From NCBI GenBank assembly GCA_003150615.1, contig QALN01000006.1:124001-188000 (forward strand): DNA of 64,000 nucleotides, read 5' to 3'. The stretch comes from Flavobacteriales bacterium (GTDB taxonomy: Bacteria > Bacteroidota > Bacteroidia > Flavobacteriales > UBA1820). The notes under the pieces are model-generated. The model had not been told where the DNA came from, did no database searches, and saw nothing but the letters and a program-made list of their open reading frames with translations. The position numbers and the translations under genes are program-made. Each line of letters opens with the position of its first letter. Position 1 is the first letter of the stretch. Positions 37,080 to 45,623 of this stretch are shown here, one piece after another.

Positions 37080-37185
37080 GCTTGGCCCGGATACACACCG
37101 TAAGGTCAAGCAAAAACAGTGTGTACCGAAGGCCAATAACGGTCATTGCCTCATTTATGGGGTGATGGCCGTTTTTTATTTAAAT
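37080..37185 (+). ncRNA. Structured leader or small RNA before the tape-measure gene
   Basis: TATATTTATA at about 37070-37079 is a weak -7 match. Downstream, ACACAC (37092) can pair with GTGTGT (37119), and AACGGTCAT (37137) pairs with ATGGCCGTT (37165) followed by a T-run. This looks like a short transcript ending in a terminator 25 bp before the tape-measure ATG, so it may act as an attenuating leader. Confidence 0.4.
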
Positions 37186-37208
37186 ACCAATTAAAGAACA
37201 AACAAAGT

Positions 37209-40200
37209 ATGTCCCTGAATTTAAGCGTAGAAATAGACGGAGCGAAGTATTTGGCCGCCTTGCGGAAAATGAGACGCAAAACGAAACAAACGATCGACGG
37301 CATTGTCTCGGACTCTTCAAATCTTGACAAGGCTCTGATGCGCACCGCTAAAAACCTCGAACAAGGCAATTTATTACGCGGTCTTGATGCTAAAAGTTCT
37401 GATATATACGGTAAAATGTCGCAGGGCGCGCAAAAACTGGCGAAGGATATTCAGGATGTTGCCGTAGCTTTGGCGCAGCTTCAAAAGATGCAACGCTCGT
37501 TAACATCCGATTTCGACCAGGGCCTCATATCGCAGGATGCCTATACGACCGCGATGGCCCGGTTGTGCGTACTGGAGGACGAACTAACAACACAGATACA
37601 AGACAATGAGGCGGCTCTTAGAAAGCGGCAAATAACCTCTAAACAGGAGGAGGGAAGCATCGAAGCGCTCCAGACTAAAATATCCCTGTTGACAACGGAT
37701 TATATGAGACTCTCCGAAGCGCAGCGCAACGGGCCGCAAGGGGAAACATTGCTAAAAAACTTATCGGAAGCACAAGTAAAAATGCAGACGGCCACAGCCG
37801 CCATGAATGGCTATGCCCGCAACGCCGGGACGGGCTTCAACACTTTAAATTTTCAGGTACAGCAATTGGCCCGTGAACTGCCGTCGCTGGCCGTAGGGCC
37901 TCATATGTTCTTTCTGGCTATCTCCAATAACCTGCCTATGCTTGCTGACGAACTGGCGCGCGCGAGAAGGGAGTATGACGCGCTCACTGCAACGGGCAAA
38001 ACGGCTACTCCGGTATGGAAACAAGTGGTATCGTCCATATTGAGTTGGCAGACGGCAATGGTCGGGAGTATAACCTTACTAACGCTGTACGGGGATAAAA
38101 TCGTAAAGTGGGTGGCCGATATTTTCAAAGGACAAAAGGCGGCCATCGACATGGCCGAAGCCCTTAGGGACATGAATGAAGCAATGGATTTCAGTGGCGT
38201 AGGCAAGCAAATAACCGATTTCCGCTCTTTACAACAGGTATGGAACAGTCTGGGCGATGATGTAAACGCCCAAAAACAGTTTCTTATAGATTACAACGGC
38301 GAGCTCGAAAAATTAGACGTGTCTGTAAATGATATCGTCGATGCAGAAATACTGTTTGTACGCAATTCAGACAGTTATATACAATCGCTTGTTTTGCGCG
38401 CACAAGCCGCCGCAGGGCTTAAACTCGCCTCGGAGCAATACGCCGAAGCGATAAAAAACGACGTAGAAAACGGTGAAAAACTGGCAAAGCTACAAGAACG
38501 GCTGAATTTCTTACGGAAACAGGATGTTAATTATACTGAAACGTTCGCTACTGGAGTTGCTACCGCTCCGACAGCCGAACACAGCCGCGACGCACTTATA
38601 AAAGGGGTCGAAACAGCGATAGCCAATTTAAAGAAACAGAGCGATAACGCCATTGCACGCGGCAATGCTTATGTCGCCGCCGCGCAGTCATTGACAGCCA
38701 CCGATAAGGAAACCCGCCGGGATTTATCCCTTGATGCCTCCCTTGAAAATCTCCGCTCGCAAGAAGCGTCATTAAGGCAACATATTGAAAACCTCGAAGC
38801 GCAGATAACCCAAGCACACTCTACCGTCATACGCAAGGCTTTAGAAACAGAACTGTCCAACTATAAAAACGACCTGGCAAAGACCACCGCCGATATAGAG
38901 AGACTGACGGATAAATCGGCGCACCAGAGTTACGGCGCAGCCTATGAAAGCGCAAAAAAAGAATGGGCTTCTGCAAAACGCGAACTCGACAAAATCAACA
39001 AAGACCGCGGCAGTTACACTATCGAGCAATATAAAGAAGCGGAGGAAGCGGAGAAAAAAGCCCGCGAGAGTTACGAGCGGTTAGGCGGCGATACCGGGCA
39101 GGAGCGCCCCCGACGACACAAAGACGACAAAGCGCTAAGCGACAAACATAAACAGGAGCTAATACGGCAGGCGATAGACCTCGAATTTCAAGTTCGTCAA
39201 GCTACTATTAATGCAAAGGAGCAAGGAACTGAAAAAATTCTCGAACAGAATAAACTGGACTATGACAAACAGAAAGAACAAATCCGCCGCCAACAGGACG
39301 ACCTGTTAGCCGTTTATCAAGAGCAGGAGCGCAAACTATGGGAGGCGGCAAATCCCGACTGGGAGAAACTCGGCCTTACATTCACTCCGGAGGCAAAACT
39401 CCCGCAGAACATTATAGACCAGTTCAACAAACTGAATGAAGCCAACAATCAAGACCTGGAAAGGAAAAACAAAGCGGCCACCGATAGAGCCGTTGAGCAA
39501 TGGAATATTTATCTATCGAAATACGGCGACTATCAACAGAAAAGGCTCGCCATAACAGAGTTATACAATAAGAAAATCGCAGAGGCGGCCACAGATGGCG
39601 AAAAAAAGTCTTTGGAGAGAGAACTGGAGGAGGCACTATCCGAACTGGACACGGAAGCAAATAAGGCCGTGTCTGCATTAAACAAGCTGTTCGACGACAT
39701 GCACGACAAGACCTCCCGTGAAATGCGCGCTATCGCGGACAATGCAGAGGAAGCGTTACGGTTCGTTACAAACGGAGTATGGGATGAGGAAAAAGGCATA
39801 AGTTTTGGTATAACCAAAGAAACATTTGAAACGCTCGGCAGAAGCCCCGAAAAACTTGAAGCAGCGCGTAAGGGCATCGACGATATACGGCTGGCGGCAG
39901 ATAAAGCCGACGGCCCGATATCAAAGATAAGAGCCGGATTTCAGGCGCTTTTCAACACCAAGCCCGGAACAAAAGCGTTTGACGACGCTTTAGACCGTAT
40001 AAAAGACGGGCTGACGGAATTACAGGCAAAACTTGACGCTACCGGGGAACTGTTCGCAAATATGGGCGACGCGTTCGGCGCGACTGCATTGACGAGTGTA
40101 TCGGAGGCAATAAATACAGCCACGGGCATGATAAGCGGAGCAATGAAAGGCGCAGAGGCGGGTTCTTTATTCGGCCCTGTTGGTATGGGCGTAGGCGCGG

Positions 40201-41168
40201 TGTTGGGCGGGGTGACCTCTCTTGTATCGTCCCTTAATGCTATGCACGACCGCCGCTATGAGCGCACGATACAACGCCTTCAGTCGGAAATCGACGAATT
40301 GACCCGCTCGTATGAAAAACTGGACAGGGTACGTGATAAAAGTTACAGCACAAAAACCGCCTCTGTCATTGCCGAACAAAATAAAGCCCTGCGGGAACAG
40401 CAGAAACTAATTTATCAACAGATACAGGCGGAACGGGGCAAGAAAAAGACAGACCAAAATCGCATAAAAGAATGGCAAAATGAACTTGAGGACATAGACC
40501 AACAGATACTCGATAATTTCGAGAGCATCCGCGAAGCCATCAACGGTATAACTTTCGATTCTTTTCGCAATGATTTTCTCGACGCGCTGACCGATATGAG
40601 CGTCAGCGCCGAAGATTTCTCCGCAGAATTTAAAAACAAGCTCCAACGCTCTTTTTACGACAGTTTGCTGACGAATAAATACGACGAACAAATACGGGCA
40701 TTGTATAACCGTTGGGCGGAACTCGGAGAAAAGGGCCTTACAGGCGCAAGCATGGAGGACTTGCAAAGACAAGAACAGGAGCTAATCGACCGCATTCTCG
40801 CCGACAGGGAAAAATATTCAAAGTTATTTGGATGGTCGTCCGATGAAGGCGATGTTAACAGTATGCGCGGCGATATTTCTAAAAGCATAACGGAACTCAC
40901 GGCCTCGAAACTTGAAGGATTAATGCGTGGCGGGTATGACGTGCTAAAAGACAATGGTAACACGTTAAAAATAAACTGCGAACTCCTTACGGCCATAAAG
41001 GACATGCAAATGCGGGGGTGGGGAGAGATTAACGACATATGGCGGTCGGTATTTACCATTACGGCCAATACTACCAGAATTGCAGACAACACCGAAATAC
41101 TTTCAGAATTGGCGCGTTACCTGCAAAACATAGAACGGAACACAACGACAAAATATTACGGAAAATGA
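37209..41168 (+). CDS. Phage tail tape-measure protein
   Basis: A 1319-aa protein. Residues about 205-330 hold the Bacteroidota tape-measure signature: FNTLNFQVQQLARELPSLAV, GPHMFFLAISNNLPMLADEL, WKQVVSSILSWQTAMVGSITLLTLYG. Long charged coiled-coil segments (about 380-820) are followed by a hydrophobic glycine-rich segment GAEAGSLFGPVGMGVGAVLGGVTSLV (about 990-1015) and a helical C-terminus (IQRLQSEIDELTRSYEKL onward). Tape-measure proteins set tail length and line the tail lumen. The frame opens at 37146, but MSLNLSVEIDG at 37209 is the family-like start. No other recognisable tail gene is present except possibly its two neighbours, which is unusual. Confidence 0.85.
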   Translation: MSLNLSVEIDGAKYLAALRKMRRKTKQTIDGIVSDSSNLDKALMRTAKNLEQGNLLRGLDAKSSDIYGKMSQGAQKLAKDIQDVAVALAQLQKMQRSLTSDFDQGLISQDAYTTAMARLCVLEDELTTQIQDNEAALRKRQITSKQEEGSIEALQTKISLLTTDYMRLSEAQRNGPQGETLLKNLSEAQVKMQTATAAMNGYARNAGTGFNTLNFQVQQLARELPSLAVGPHMFFLAISNNLPMLADELARARREYDALTATGKTATPVWKQVVSSILSWQTAMVGSITLLTLYGDKIVKWVADIFKGQKAAIDMAEALRDMNEAMDFSGVGKQITDFRSLQQVWNSLGDDVNAQKQFLIDYNGELEKLDVSVNDIVDAEILFVRNSDSYIQSLVLRAQAAAGLKLASEQYAEAIKNDVENGEKLAKLQERLNFLRKQDVNYTETFATGVATAPTAEHSRDALIKGVETAIANLKKQSDNAIARGNAYVAAAQSLTATDKETRRDLSLDASLENLRSQEASLRQHIENLEAQITQAHSTVIRKALETELSNYKNDLAKTTADIERLTDKSAHQSYGAAYESAKKEWASAKRELDKINKDRGSYTIEQYKEAEEAEKKARESYERLGGDTGQERPRRHKDDKALSDKHKQELIRQAIDLEFQVRQATINAKEQGTEKILEQNKLDYDKQKEQIRRQQDDLLAVYQEQERKLWEAANPDWEKLGLTFTPEAKLPQNIIDQFNKLNEANNQDLERKNKAATDRAVEQWNIYLSKYGDYQQKRLAITELYNKKIAEAATDGEKKSLERELEEALSELDTEANKAVSALNKLFDDMHDKTSREMRAIADNAEEALRFVTNGVWDEEKGISFGITKETFETLGRSPEKLEAARKGIDDIRLAADKADGPISKIRAGFQALFNTKPGTKAFDDALDRIKDGLTELQAKLDATGELFANMGDAFGATALTSVSEAINTATGMISGAMKGAEAGSLFGPVGMGVGAVLGGVTSLVSSLNAMHDRRYERTIQRLQSEIDELTRSYEKLDRVRDKSYSTKTASVIAEQNKALREQQKLIYQQIQAERGKKKTDQNRIKEWQNELEDIDQQILDNFESIREAINGITFDSFRNDFLDALTDMSVSAEDFSAEFKNKLQRSFYDSLLTNKYDEQIRALYNRWAELGEKGLTGASMEDLQRQEQELIDRILADREKYSKLFGWSSDEGDVNSMRGDISKSITELTASKLEGLMRGGYDVLKDNGNTLKINCELLTAIKDMQMRGWGEINDIWRSVFTITANTTRIADNTEILSELARYLQNIERNTTTKYYGK

Positions 41169-41701
41169 CAAATGCACCAAAACAACCGATGGACGAATTA
41201 TTTAAAGAATTGATGAGTAAGGCATGTAACGAAGGGAAAGCATCCCTGTCGAACGCATCGCGCAACCTCGATAGCCTTGTTGCCGCCTGCCGCCTCTATC
41301 CGGAATACTTGTACGAACATTCGGCGTTCGCTCTCGCATCCCTTAGGAAACACCTTGACGGGCAACAGCGCGCGAGCCTCGCGGCAAACGGCGTGTATAT
41401 GGATTATAAAGGGCTTTCAGGGATAATAAAAGGGCAGCCAAGGATTTATTTTATAGGCGATACCGTTACTGACCTTTATCCTTCCGATTATGCGGTTGCA
41501 ACGCTTTACCTGTTCAATAAATCGGATGTAACCATACATCCCGGAGCGCATAACATTCTCGTGGTAGAAACTTACGACCACACCCGGCTACACATCGCAG
41601 GCAGTGGAAACGCCAGAATTACGGTACATAAATACGATTGTTCTGTCGTCACTGGCCCGGCACGCATCAAACCCGAAAAACGCCCCTGTAACATCCGCTA
41701 A
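41165..41701 (+). CDS. Tape-measure companion protein, unknown function
   Basis: A 178-aa protein whose ATG overlaps the tape-measure stop by 4 bp (ATGA), indicating translational coupling. The N-terminal half is helical (PMDELFKELMSKACNEG ... LASLRKHL); the C-terminal half is beta-rich (IYFIGDTVTDLYP, ATLYLFNKSDVTIHPGAHNILVVETYDHTRLHIAGSGN) and might fold as a small beta-helix or sandwich. No known family was recognised. The tight coupling suggests a tail or particle-related role. Confidence 0.65.
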   Translation: MTNAPKQPMDELFKELMSKACNEGKASLSNASRNLDSLVAACRLYPEYLYEHSAFALASLRKHLDGQQRASLAANGVYMDYKGLSGIIKGQPRIYFIGDTVTDLYPSDYAVATLYLFNKSDVTIHPGAHNILVVETYDHTRLHIAGSGNARITVHKYDCSVVTGPARIKPEKRPCNIR

Positions 41702-41764
41702 ATCAATTGGCATGCAATTTTGCATAGCGAAAGAAAAACTAAATAATATAAAAATTTTACACCG

Positions 41765-42232
41765 ATGAAAAACTTAGAACTCTCAACAGACAAGGACAAT
41801 AAAATCGAAACGTTCGACATCAAAGACAAAGACGGGAACGACATCACCCTATCTATTTACCCGTTGCAACTGGCCCGGCTGTCCATGATAAGCCAAAAAT
41901 TGCGCGCGCTAAATATCGACTTGGATAAAATGACCGAAGCGGACGAAAACCAATCGTTAAATCAAATGGTCGAAATATGTGCCGAAAAGCCGCGCGCCGT
42001 GGCGGAAATAATCGCAATAGCCACGTTGAGAACAAAAAAGGACATAGACGAAAAACTGACTGAACGTACCGACCTCATTTATTGGTCGCCCACCTCCGGC
42101 AATTGTAAAGTGTTGGCAACTCTTTTAGAATATGTCGTGATGCTGTGCTATGACGATAGTTTTATGGACGCACTCAAGACCGTCAGGGTTTTACGGGTAA
42201 ACATAGGGAGAGAAACAGAGCCGCAAGAATAG
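41765..42232 (+). CDS. Possible tail assembly chaperone-like protein
   Basis: A 155-aa protein, mostly helical, with an N-terminal beta part (KIETFDIKDKDGNDITLSIYPLQLARL) and AVAEIIAIATLRTKKDIDEKL in the middle. Size and layout recall tail assembly chaperones, which in tailed phages are encoded just before the tape-measure gene; here it follows. The assignment rests on context and general look only. It ends 30 bp before a bidirectional terminator. Confidence 0.45.
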   Translation: MKNLELSTDKDNKIETFDIKDKDGNDITLSIYPLQLARLSMISQKLRALNIDLDKMTEADENQSLNQMVEICAEKPRAVAEIIAIATLRTKKDIDEKLTERTDLIYWSPTSGNCKVLATLLEYVVMLCYDDSFMDALKTVRVLRVNIGRETEPQE

Positions 42233-42261
42233 CGGCGTTTCAAATACAGGTTTGACAATAA

Positions 42262-42296
42262 AAGCCCCGGACGGTAAAAAAGTACGCCGGGGCTAC
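42262..42296. terminator. Bidirectional terminator between the tape-measure operon and module A
   Basis: AGCCCCGG and CCGGGGCT enclose a 16-base loop. On the minus strand a T-rich run (TTTTATTG) follows, serving the leftward gene at 42373. Confidence 0.65.
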
Positions 42297-42372
42297 AACT
42301 TTATACTGGCTCCACCTTGAATAATGATTAACGGAATTGCGGCGGAAATTTCCGTCTCGGCTGATAATTAGC

Positions 42373-42792
42373 CTATTTTTCGCGTTCGTGTACCACTTTG
42401 GTAAAAGCGTTGTAAAAATCCTCCGGTTCTTTTATCTTCTCGAAAACGTCCGGGAACGGTACGCCTACCTTCTCATAAACTGCTTTGTACCAATATATTG
42501 TTTTTTTATATCGGCCCTCACGGTCATATACTTGTTTGTCCAACGATGCGATAAATTCCAATTCGTCAAATAAAGCATCGAACAAGATGTTACCTAACTG
42601 CTGGTTGCCCTTGTAATATTCTTTCATAGCCTGCTCGATACGAAAGTTCGACGTGCCCGGCTCCTGTGCGAATATTTTGCGCATGGCGTTCACATCGTTC
42701 GTCATTCCCCACATTTTAAAAAACAGGATGACTTGCAGCACTACAAATATTATGGCAAAAAAACTCAAAAAGATAATAAAACCCTCTCCCAT
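42373..42792 (-). CDS. Membrane-anchored small protein, module A
   Basis: A 139-aa protein with one N-terminal membrane helix (FIIFLSFFAIIFVVLQVILFF, about 5-25) and a soluble helical domain facing the cytoplasm (EYYKGNQQLGNILFDALFDEL, TIYWYKAVYEKVGVPFPDVF). No family recognised. It is the last gene of the leftward module A transcript that starts at the divergent promoter near 43.5 kb. A membrane-linked exclusion or sensing role is possible but unproven. Confidence 0.6.
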   Translation of the reverse strand: MGEGFIIFLSFFAIIFVVLQVILFFKMWGMTNDVNAMRKIFAQEPGTSNFRIEQAMKEYYKGNQQLGNILFDALFDELEFIASLDKQVYDREGRYKKTIYWYKAVYEKVGVPFPDVFEKIKEPEDFYNAFTKVVHEREK

Positions 42793-42910
42793 GATGTTAT
42801 GAATTTTAGTGTTATTTGTTGGTTATCGGTCTGTCAAAAATACGCAAAAGGGATAACGGGGTTATCCATTGATAATGTTATAAAATATGAAAACGAAAAA
42901 TGCAGGCGTG

Positions 42911-43168
42911 TTAAAGGTCGAGACGATATAGAAACAGTTCACAATCTTCAACATGTAAAACCTTCGTAGGCTCGATTTTTTCGAGTTGCAGCGACATCAT
43001 ATCGTCTTTCTCTACATAGACGTATGCCCACTGGCCGTTAAGCACCTCTTTTTCTTTTGTGCCGAAATAGGCGATTGTATCGTCTATATCTTTCACGAGC
43101 CCCCATTGGCTGTTGTCGATACCCGCTCTATTGATTGCGTCTATAACTTTAAATGCGTATTCGTTCAT
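42911..43168 (-). CDS. 85-aa module protein (paralogue of the one at 45307)
   Basis: MNEYAFKVIDAINRAG, then WGLVKDIDDT, GQWAYVYVEKDDM, LEKIEPTKVL, LFLYRLDL. The same order of motifs is found in the 45307-45564 product, so the two are clear paralogues with many changed positions. Both sit second in a leftward operon beside an XRE regulator. The fold looks alpha/beta; no known domain. Confidence 0.65.
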   Translation of the reverse strand: MNEYAFKVIDAINRAGIDNSQWGLVKDIDDTIAYFGTKEKEVLNGQWAYVYVEKDDMMSLQLEKIEPTKVLHVEDCELFLYRLDL

Positions 43169-43192
43169 TTTCTTATCGTTTTATTATGTTAA

Positions 43193-43483
43193 TTATATTG
43201 CTGTCGCTCTTATGTAGCACTCTATTGCGTGAATGGCAGGGGTGAAATACTCGTCCTTATCTTCGTCAAAAGCATTGCACTCGGTTATATTTATTGCGAT
43301 GCCGTCGGTGATATGAGCCCCTGTACCCTTCTCTATATAATCTCTATAATCGCACCAGCCCTCTATTTCTACTTCCCTGCCGTCAACATACATATCGAAA
43401 TAAAAACGCCCTTGTGTGCCTTCTATACGGTAGCTTAACTCTTCGGCTATTCTCTGCTCTATTGTGTTTATCGGGGTTTTCAT
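43193..43483 (-). CDS. Module A first leftward gene, unknown function
   Basis: A 96-aa acidic protein: MKTPINTIEQRIAEELSYRIEG, then a beta-rich part (GRFYFDMYVDGREVEIEGWCDY, GIAINITECNAFDEDKDEYFTP). It may fold like a small SH3- or DUF-type beta protein. Its first six codons and the bases around the start (GTTTATCGGGGTTTTCAT on the plus strand) are shared with the module C gene at 47996-48241, so the start regions have a common origin. Promoter TATATTTG on the minus strand (43517-43524) is overlapped by an operator. Confidence 0.62.
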   Translation of the reverse strand: MKTPINTIEQRIAEELSYRIEGTQGRFYFDMYVDGREVEIEGWCDYRDYIEKGTGAHITDGIAINITECNAFDEDKDEYFTPAIHAIECYIRATAI

Positions 43484-43520
43484 TGTTGTAAACGTTTAAT
43501 GATTATTATTACACCACAAA

Positions 43521-43539
43521 TATACATTTAAAGTTTATA
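43521..43539. promoter_or_regulatory. Module A operator, left copy
   Basis: TATACATTTAAAGTTTATA; its exact reverse complement lies at 43639-43657. It overlaps the -7 box of the leftward operon. Confidence 0.62.
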
Positions 43540-43618
43540 ATAACCAAATAAAAACATAAAAAAATAATCACTCAACGTATATTTTTACATTTTTATATAC
43601 ATATAGAATTGTTTTACT

Positions 43619-43657
43619 TATATTTGCCAACAGAATGCTATAAACTTTAAATGTATA
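43619..43657 (+). promoter_or_regulatory. Promoter and right operator of XRE gene A
   Basis: TATATTTG at 43619-43626 is the -7 box. TATAAACTTTAAATGTATA at 43639-43657 is the inverted copy of the left operator and covers the start codon of the regulator, as expected for autorepression. Confidence 0.62.
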
Positions 43658-43899
43658 TGGATATAAGAATTAAAGAACTTTGTCAACAGCGCGCTACAAC
43701 ACAAAAAGATTTAGCCGCTAAATTGGGCGTTTCAGAAATGACGCTAAGCCGAGCGGCGAAAGGGAATACATCCTTACCTTTACTCGAAAAAATCGCCGCA
43801 GCTCTGGAGGTTGAGGTACAGGAACTGTTCGCCGCTCCGAAAGAAGGTGCTATAACATGCCCGCATTGCGGTAAGTCAATAACAATAAAGGCTGAATAA
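43651..43899 (+). CDS. XRE-family repressor with C-terminal zinc ribbon (module A)
   Basis: An 82-aa protein. Residues 3-62 form a Cro/C1-type helix-turn-helix (IKELCQQRATTQKDLAAKLGVSEMTLSRAAKGNTSLPLLEKIAAALEV). The tail CPHCGKSITIKAE offers one CxxC half of a zinc ribbon. The start overlaps an operator. The gene is divergent from the 43193-43483 gene, so it likely represses both. The DNA encoding the tail is duplicated at 48718-48762 behind the module C regulator. Confidence 0.78.
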   Translation: MYMDIRIKELCQQRATTQKDLAAKLGVSEMTLSRAAKGNTSLPLLEKIAAALEVEVQELFAAPKEGAITCPHCGKSITIKAE

Positions 43900-43912
43900 C
43901 ATTACAAACATT

Positions 43913-44060
43913 ACACTATAAAAAAGAGGATGCAAAAATCCCGGAAATGGTAGAACGAGTAGAGTAATCCCACAAATTCCACACTATAAAAAAGGGTGCA
44001 AAAACTACAAAAACGACACTATAAAAAAAGAGGGCAAGTTGAACACTATAAAGGGGGCAA
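43913..44060 (+). repeat. Array of ACACTATAAAAAAG repeats, copy 1
   Basis: ACACTATA words start at 43913, 43981, 44016 and 44043, each followed by AAA(AAA)G and GGG(T)GCAA-like bases. Spacings are 68, 35 and 27 bp. The segment between the first two (ATGCAAAAATCCCGGA, AGAACGA, CACAAATTCC) is also found at 47404-47455. It lies between the convergent ends of the XRE A gene and the gene at 44096. Confidence 0.75.
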
Positions 44061-44095
44061 ATTAAGCCGTATAACGAACGAAAAACGCCGACATG

Positions 44096-44479
44096 CTATA
44101 ACTGTATTAAATCGCGCCGAACGTCAGTTACAGGCGAAGCAAAGCGGTAAAACGGGCGTGTTTTACTCTCCGAAGCCATGTCGGGTATTTCTGTTTTTAA
44201 ATATTCCCTCGCGAAATCCGTTATCCGCTCGACGTATGTCGTAAATTTCTGCGTGTCCTTTTTGGTAGTGAGAAACTTGGCTTTGAATATTTCGTGTACC
44301 ATATCGACGTTCGTTATCTCGTCCCATCCCATGTCTATGAAGCCCTGCATGACCGCCGGATAGACTACTCCCCACAGGTATGCGTTCTGGTTGTTGGTGC
44401 GGGTGTTGCGGTACTTTTTTACCTGTACCGAGTAAAGCCCGTCGGGGAGGCTACAGGCGGCCATATACACGTTTTTCAT
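44096..44479 (-). CDS. Small phage-type protein, possibly NinB-like recombination protein
   Basis: A 127-aa protein with VKKYRNTRTNNQNAYLWGVVYPAVMQGFIDMGWDEI and VHEIFKAKFLTTKKDTQKFTTYVERITDFAREYL. The pattern of an Arg/Asn-Gln-rich turn followed by long helices is reminiscent of NinB and related phage replication/recombination accessory proteins. The match is by eye and moderate. It is divergent from the repressor at 44623. Confidence 0.5.
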   Translation of the reverse strand: MKNVYMAACSLPDGLYSVQVKKYRNTRTNNQNAYLWGVVYPAVMQGFIDMGWDEITNVDMVHEIFKAKFLTTKKDTQKFTTYVERITDFAREYLKTEIPDMASESKTRPFYRFASPVTDVRRDLIQL

Positions 44480-44522
44480 ATCGAAGTCACCCGGATTATT
44501 AGTTTATTTTGCTATTTTTGAA

Positions 44523-44542
44523 TGCAAATACATATATTTGCA
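44523..44542. promoter_or_regulatory. Operator between the NinB-like gene and the repressor
   Basis: TGCAAATA and TATTTGCA flank four bases, a perfect palindrome of 20 bp. A second smaller one (TGCAT...ATGCA, 44540-44554) follows. TATGTTTG at 44595-44602 is the -7 box of the repressor gene. Confidence 0.58.
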
Positions 44543-44622
44543 TATATTGATGCACCAACACAAATATATAACATTGCTTGTTTTTGAAGTAAGATATGTT
44601 TGATATTTAACATATAAAAATC

Positions 44623-45168
44623 TTGTATACCTTGCAACAATCTGTAAAAGATAGGATTAGACAGTTCATACAGGCCAAAGGCATAAACGAGCGTCGTTTT
44701 TGTCAGATTATTGGCGTGTCTCCGTCTTATGTTAGCTCTATGAGGAAATCAATTCAACCGGATAAAATATCAAGCATTGCTGAAGTTTTCCCGGATTTAA
44801 ATATTGGTTGGCTTCTTACCGGAAACGGTTCTATGATAAAAACAGGCAGCATTAAAACAGGCGACATTAATATAGGCAATGTAAAAAATGCCGGAGGTAA
44901 TTATGGTATAATCGGCAAAGGAAATGGCAACATTGTTAATAACGTTAATGCCTCCGGATATGAAAAAGTTGCTATATCGCCCGGAGGCGTGAAGTTAAAT
45001 TCGGGCACTCAAGGCTGTCAGGATGTTTGGGGAGTGGACGAATTAGTTAAAGAATACAATGCGCTTAAAGAAATGGTTAAACTTCTGGAGGAAAAATGCG
45101 CTGCGAAAGACGAGACAATACAGGCCCAAAGAACGATTATTGAGTTATTAAGAGCAAAAAAGGAATAA
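44623..45168 (+). CDS. Phage-type XRE repressor with coiled-coil C-terminus
   Basis: A 181-aa protein. Residues 5-70 are an HTH domain of the Bacteroidota prophage-repressor kind (SVKDRIRQFIQAKGINERRFCQIIGVSPSYVSSMRKSI ... FPDLNIGWLLTGNGSM). The middle is Gly/Asn-rich (INIGNVKNAGGNYGIIGKGNGNIVNN). A heptad-like helix (about 140-180) should multimerise. No ATG precedes the HTH; the start is the TTG at 44623 (or 44632), about 14 nt after the predicted transcript start, an unusual low-efficiency start. No LexA-type peptidase domain is present. Confidence 0.75.
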   Translation: MYTLQQSVKDRIRQFIQAKGINERRFCQIIGVSPSYVSSMRKSIQPDKISSIAEVFPDLNIGWLLTGNGSMIKTGSIKTGDINIGNVKNAGGNYGIIGKGNGNIVNNVNASGYEKVAISPGGVKLNSGTQGCQDVWGVDELVKEYNALKEMVKLLEEKCAAKDETIQAQRTIIELLRAKKE

Positions 45169-45231
45169 GAGCCCGCATTTATCCGTTGTTAGGCTCTAAC
45201 ATAGTCTATCTGTTTTTAGTATAGGGTATTT

Positions 45232-45275
45232 TTAAGGGAGGCGGGCATTAAAACCGTCCTCCCTTACTTTTTCGC
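45232..45275 (+). terminator. Terminator after the repressor gene
   Basis: AAGGGAGGcGG pairs with CCgtCCTCCCTT, followed by ACTTTTT. Confidence 0.75.
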
Positions 45276-45306
45276 CCGGAGCATTTAAATATGCGGGATG
45301 AGGTCT

Positions 45307-45564
45307 TTAATCAAGTTTGTACAGCCGCAGCGCTCCGCCTCTGTTCTCGCTCAAAGGCAGTACCATAGTGGGCTCTATGTCGTCCAAGTATGGCAGTATC
45401 ATGTACTTGTCCACGTAAAAATAAGCCCAATGGCCCGGCAGTGCAACGTCCTCATCCGTCCCTAAACATGTCGCCGTGTTATCCACATCTTTGACGAGCC
45501 CCCATGCTCCGGTGGTGAGTTCAAGATTAATATTTTTAATTACTTCAAATGCGTATTCGTTCAT
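45307..45564 (-). CDS. 85-aa module protein (paralogue of the one at 42911)
   Basis: MNEYAFEVIKNINLELTTG, WGLVKDVDNT, GHWAYFYVDKYMI, LDDIEPTMVL, LRLYKLD: the same motif order and length as the 42911-43168 product. It is the second gene of the leftward operon of module B, 59 bp after the SH3-like gene. Function unknown. Confidence 0.65.
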   Translation of the reverse strand: MNEYAFEVIKNINLELTTGAWGLVKDVDNTATCLGTDEDVALPGHWAYFYVDKYMILPYLDDIEPTMVLPLSENRGGALRLYKLD

Positions 45565-45623
45565 TTTCTGTCATTTTGTTATGTTAGTATAATGTTCGCT
45601 GCTTGTGGCGGTCGGTTATTCGT

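Noticed and set aside
36846..37103. 85-codon open frame with repeated NYLIF..TGFS motifs
   Set aside because: It is the translation of the 45-bp tandem hairpin repeats; a 45-bp period keeps the frame open by itself. No coding signal outside the repeats.
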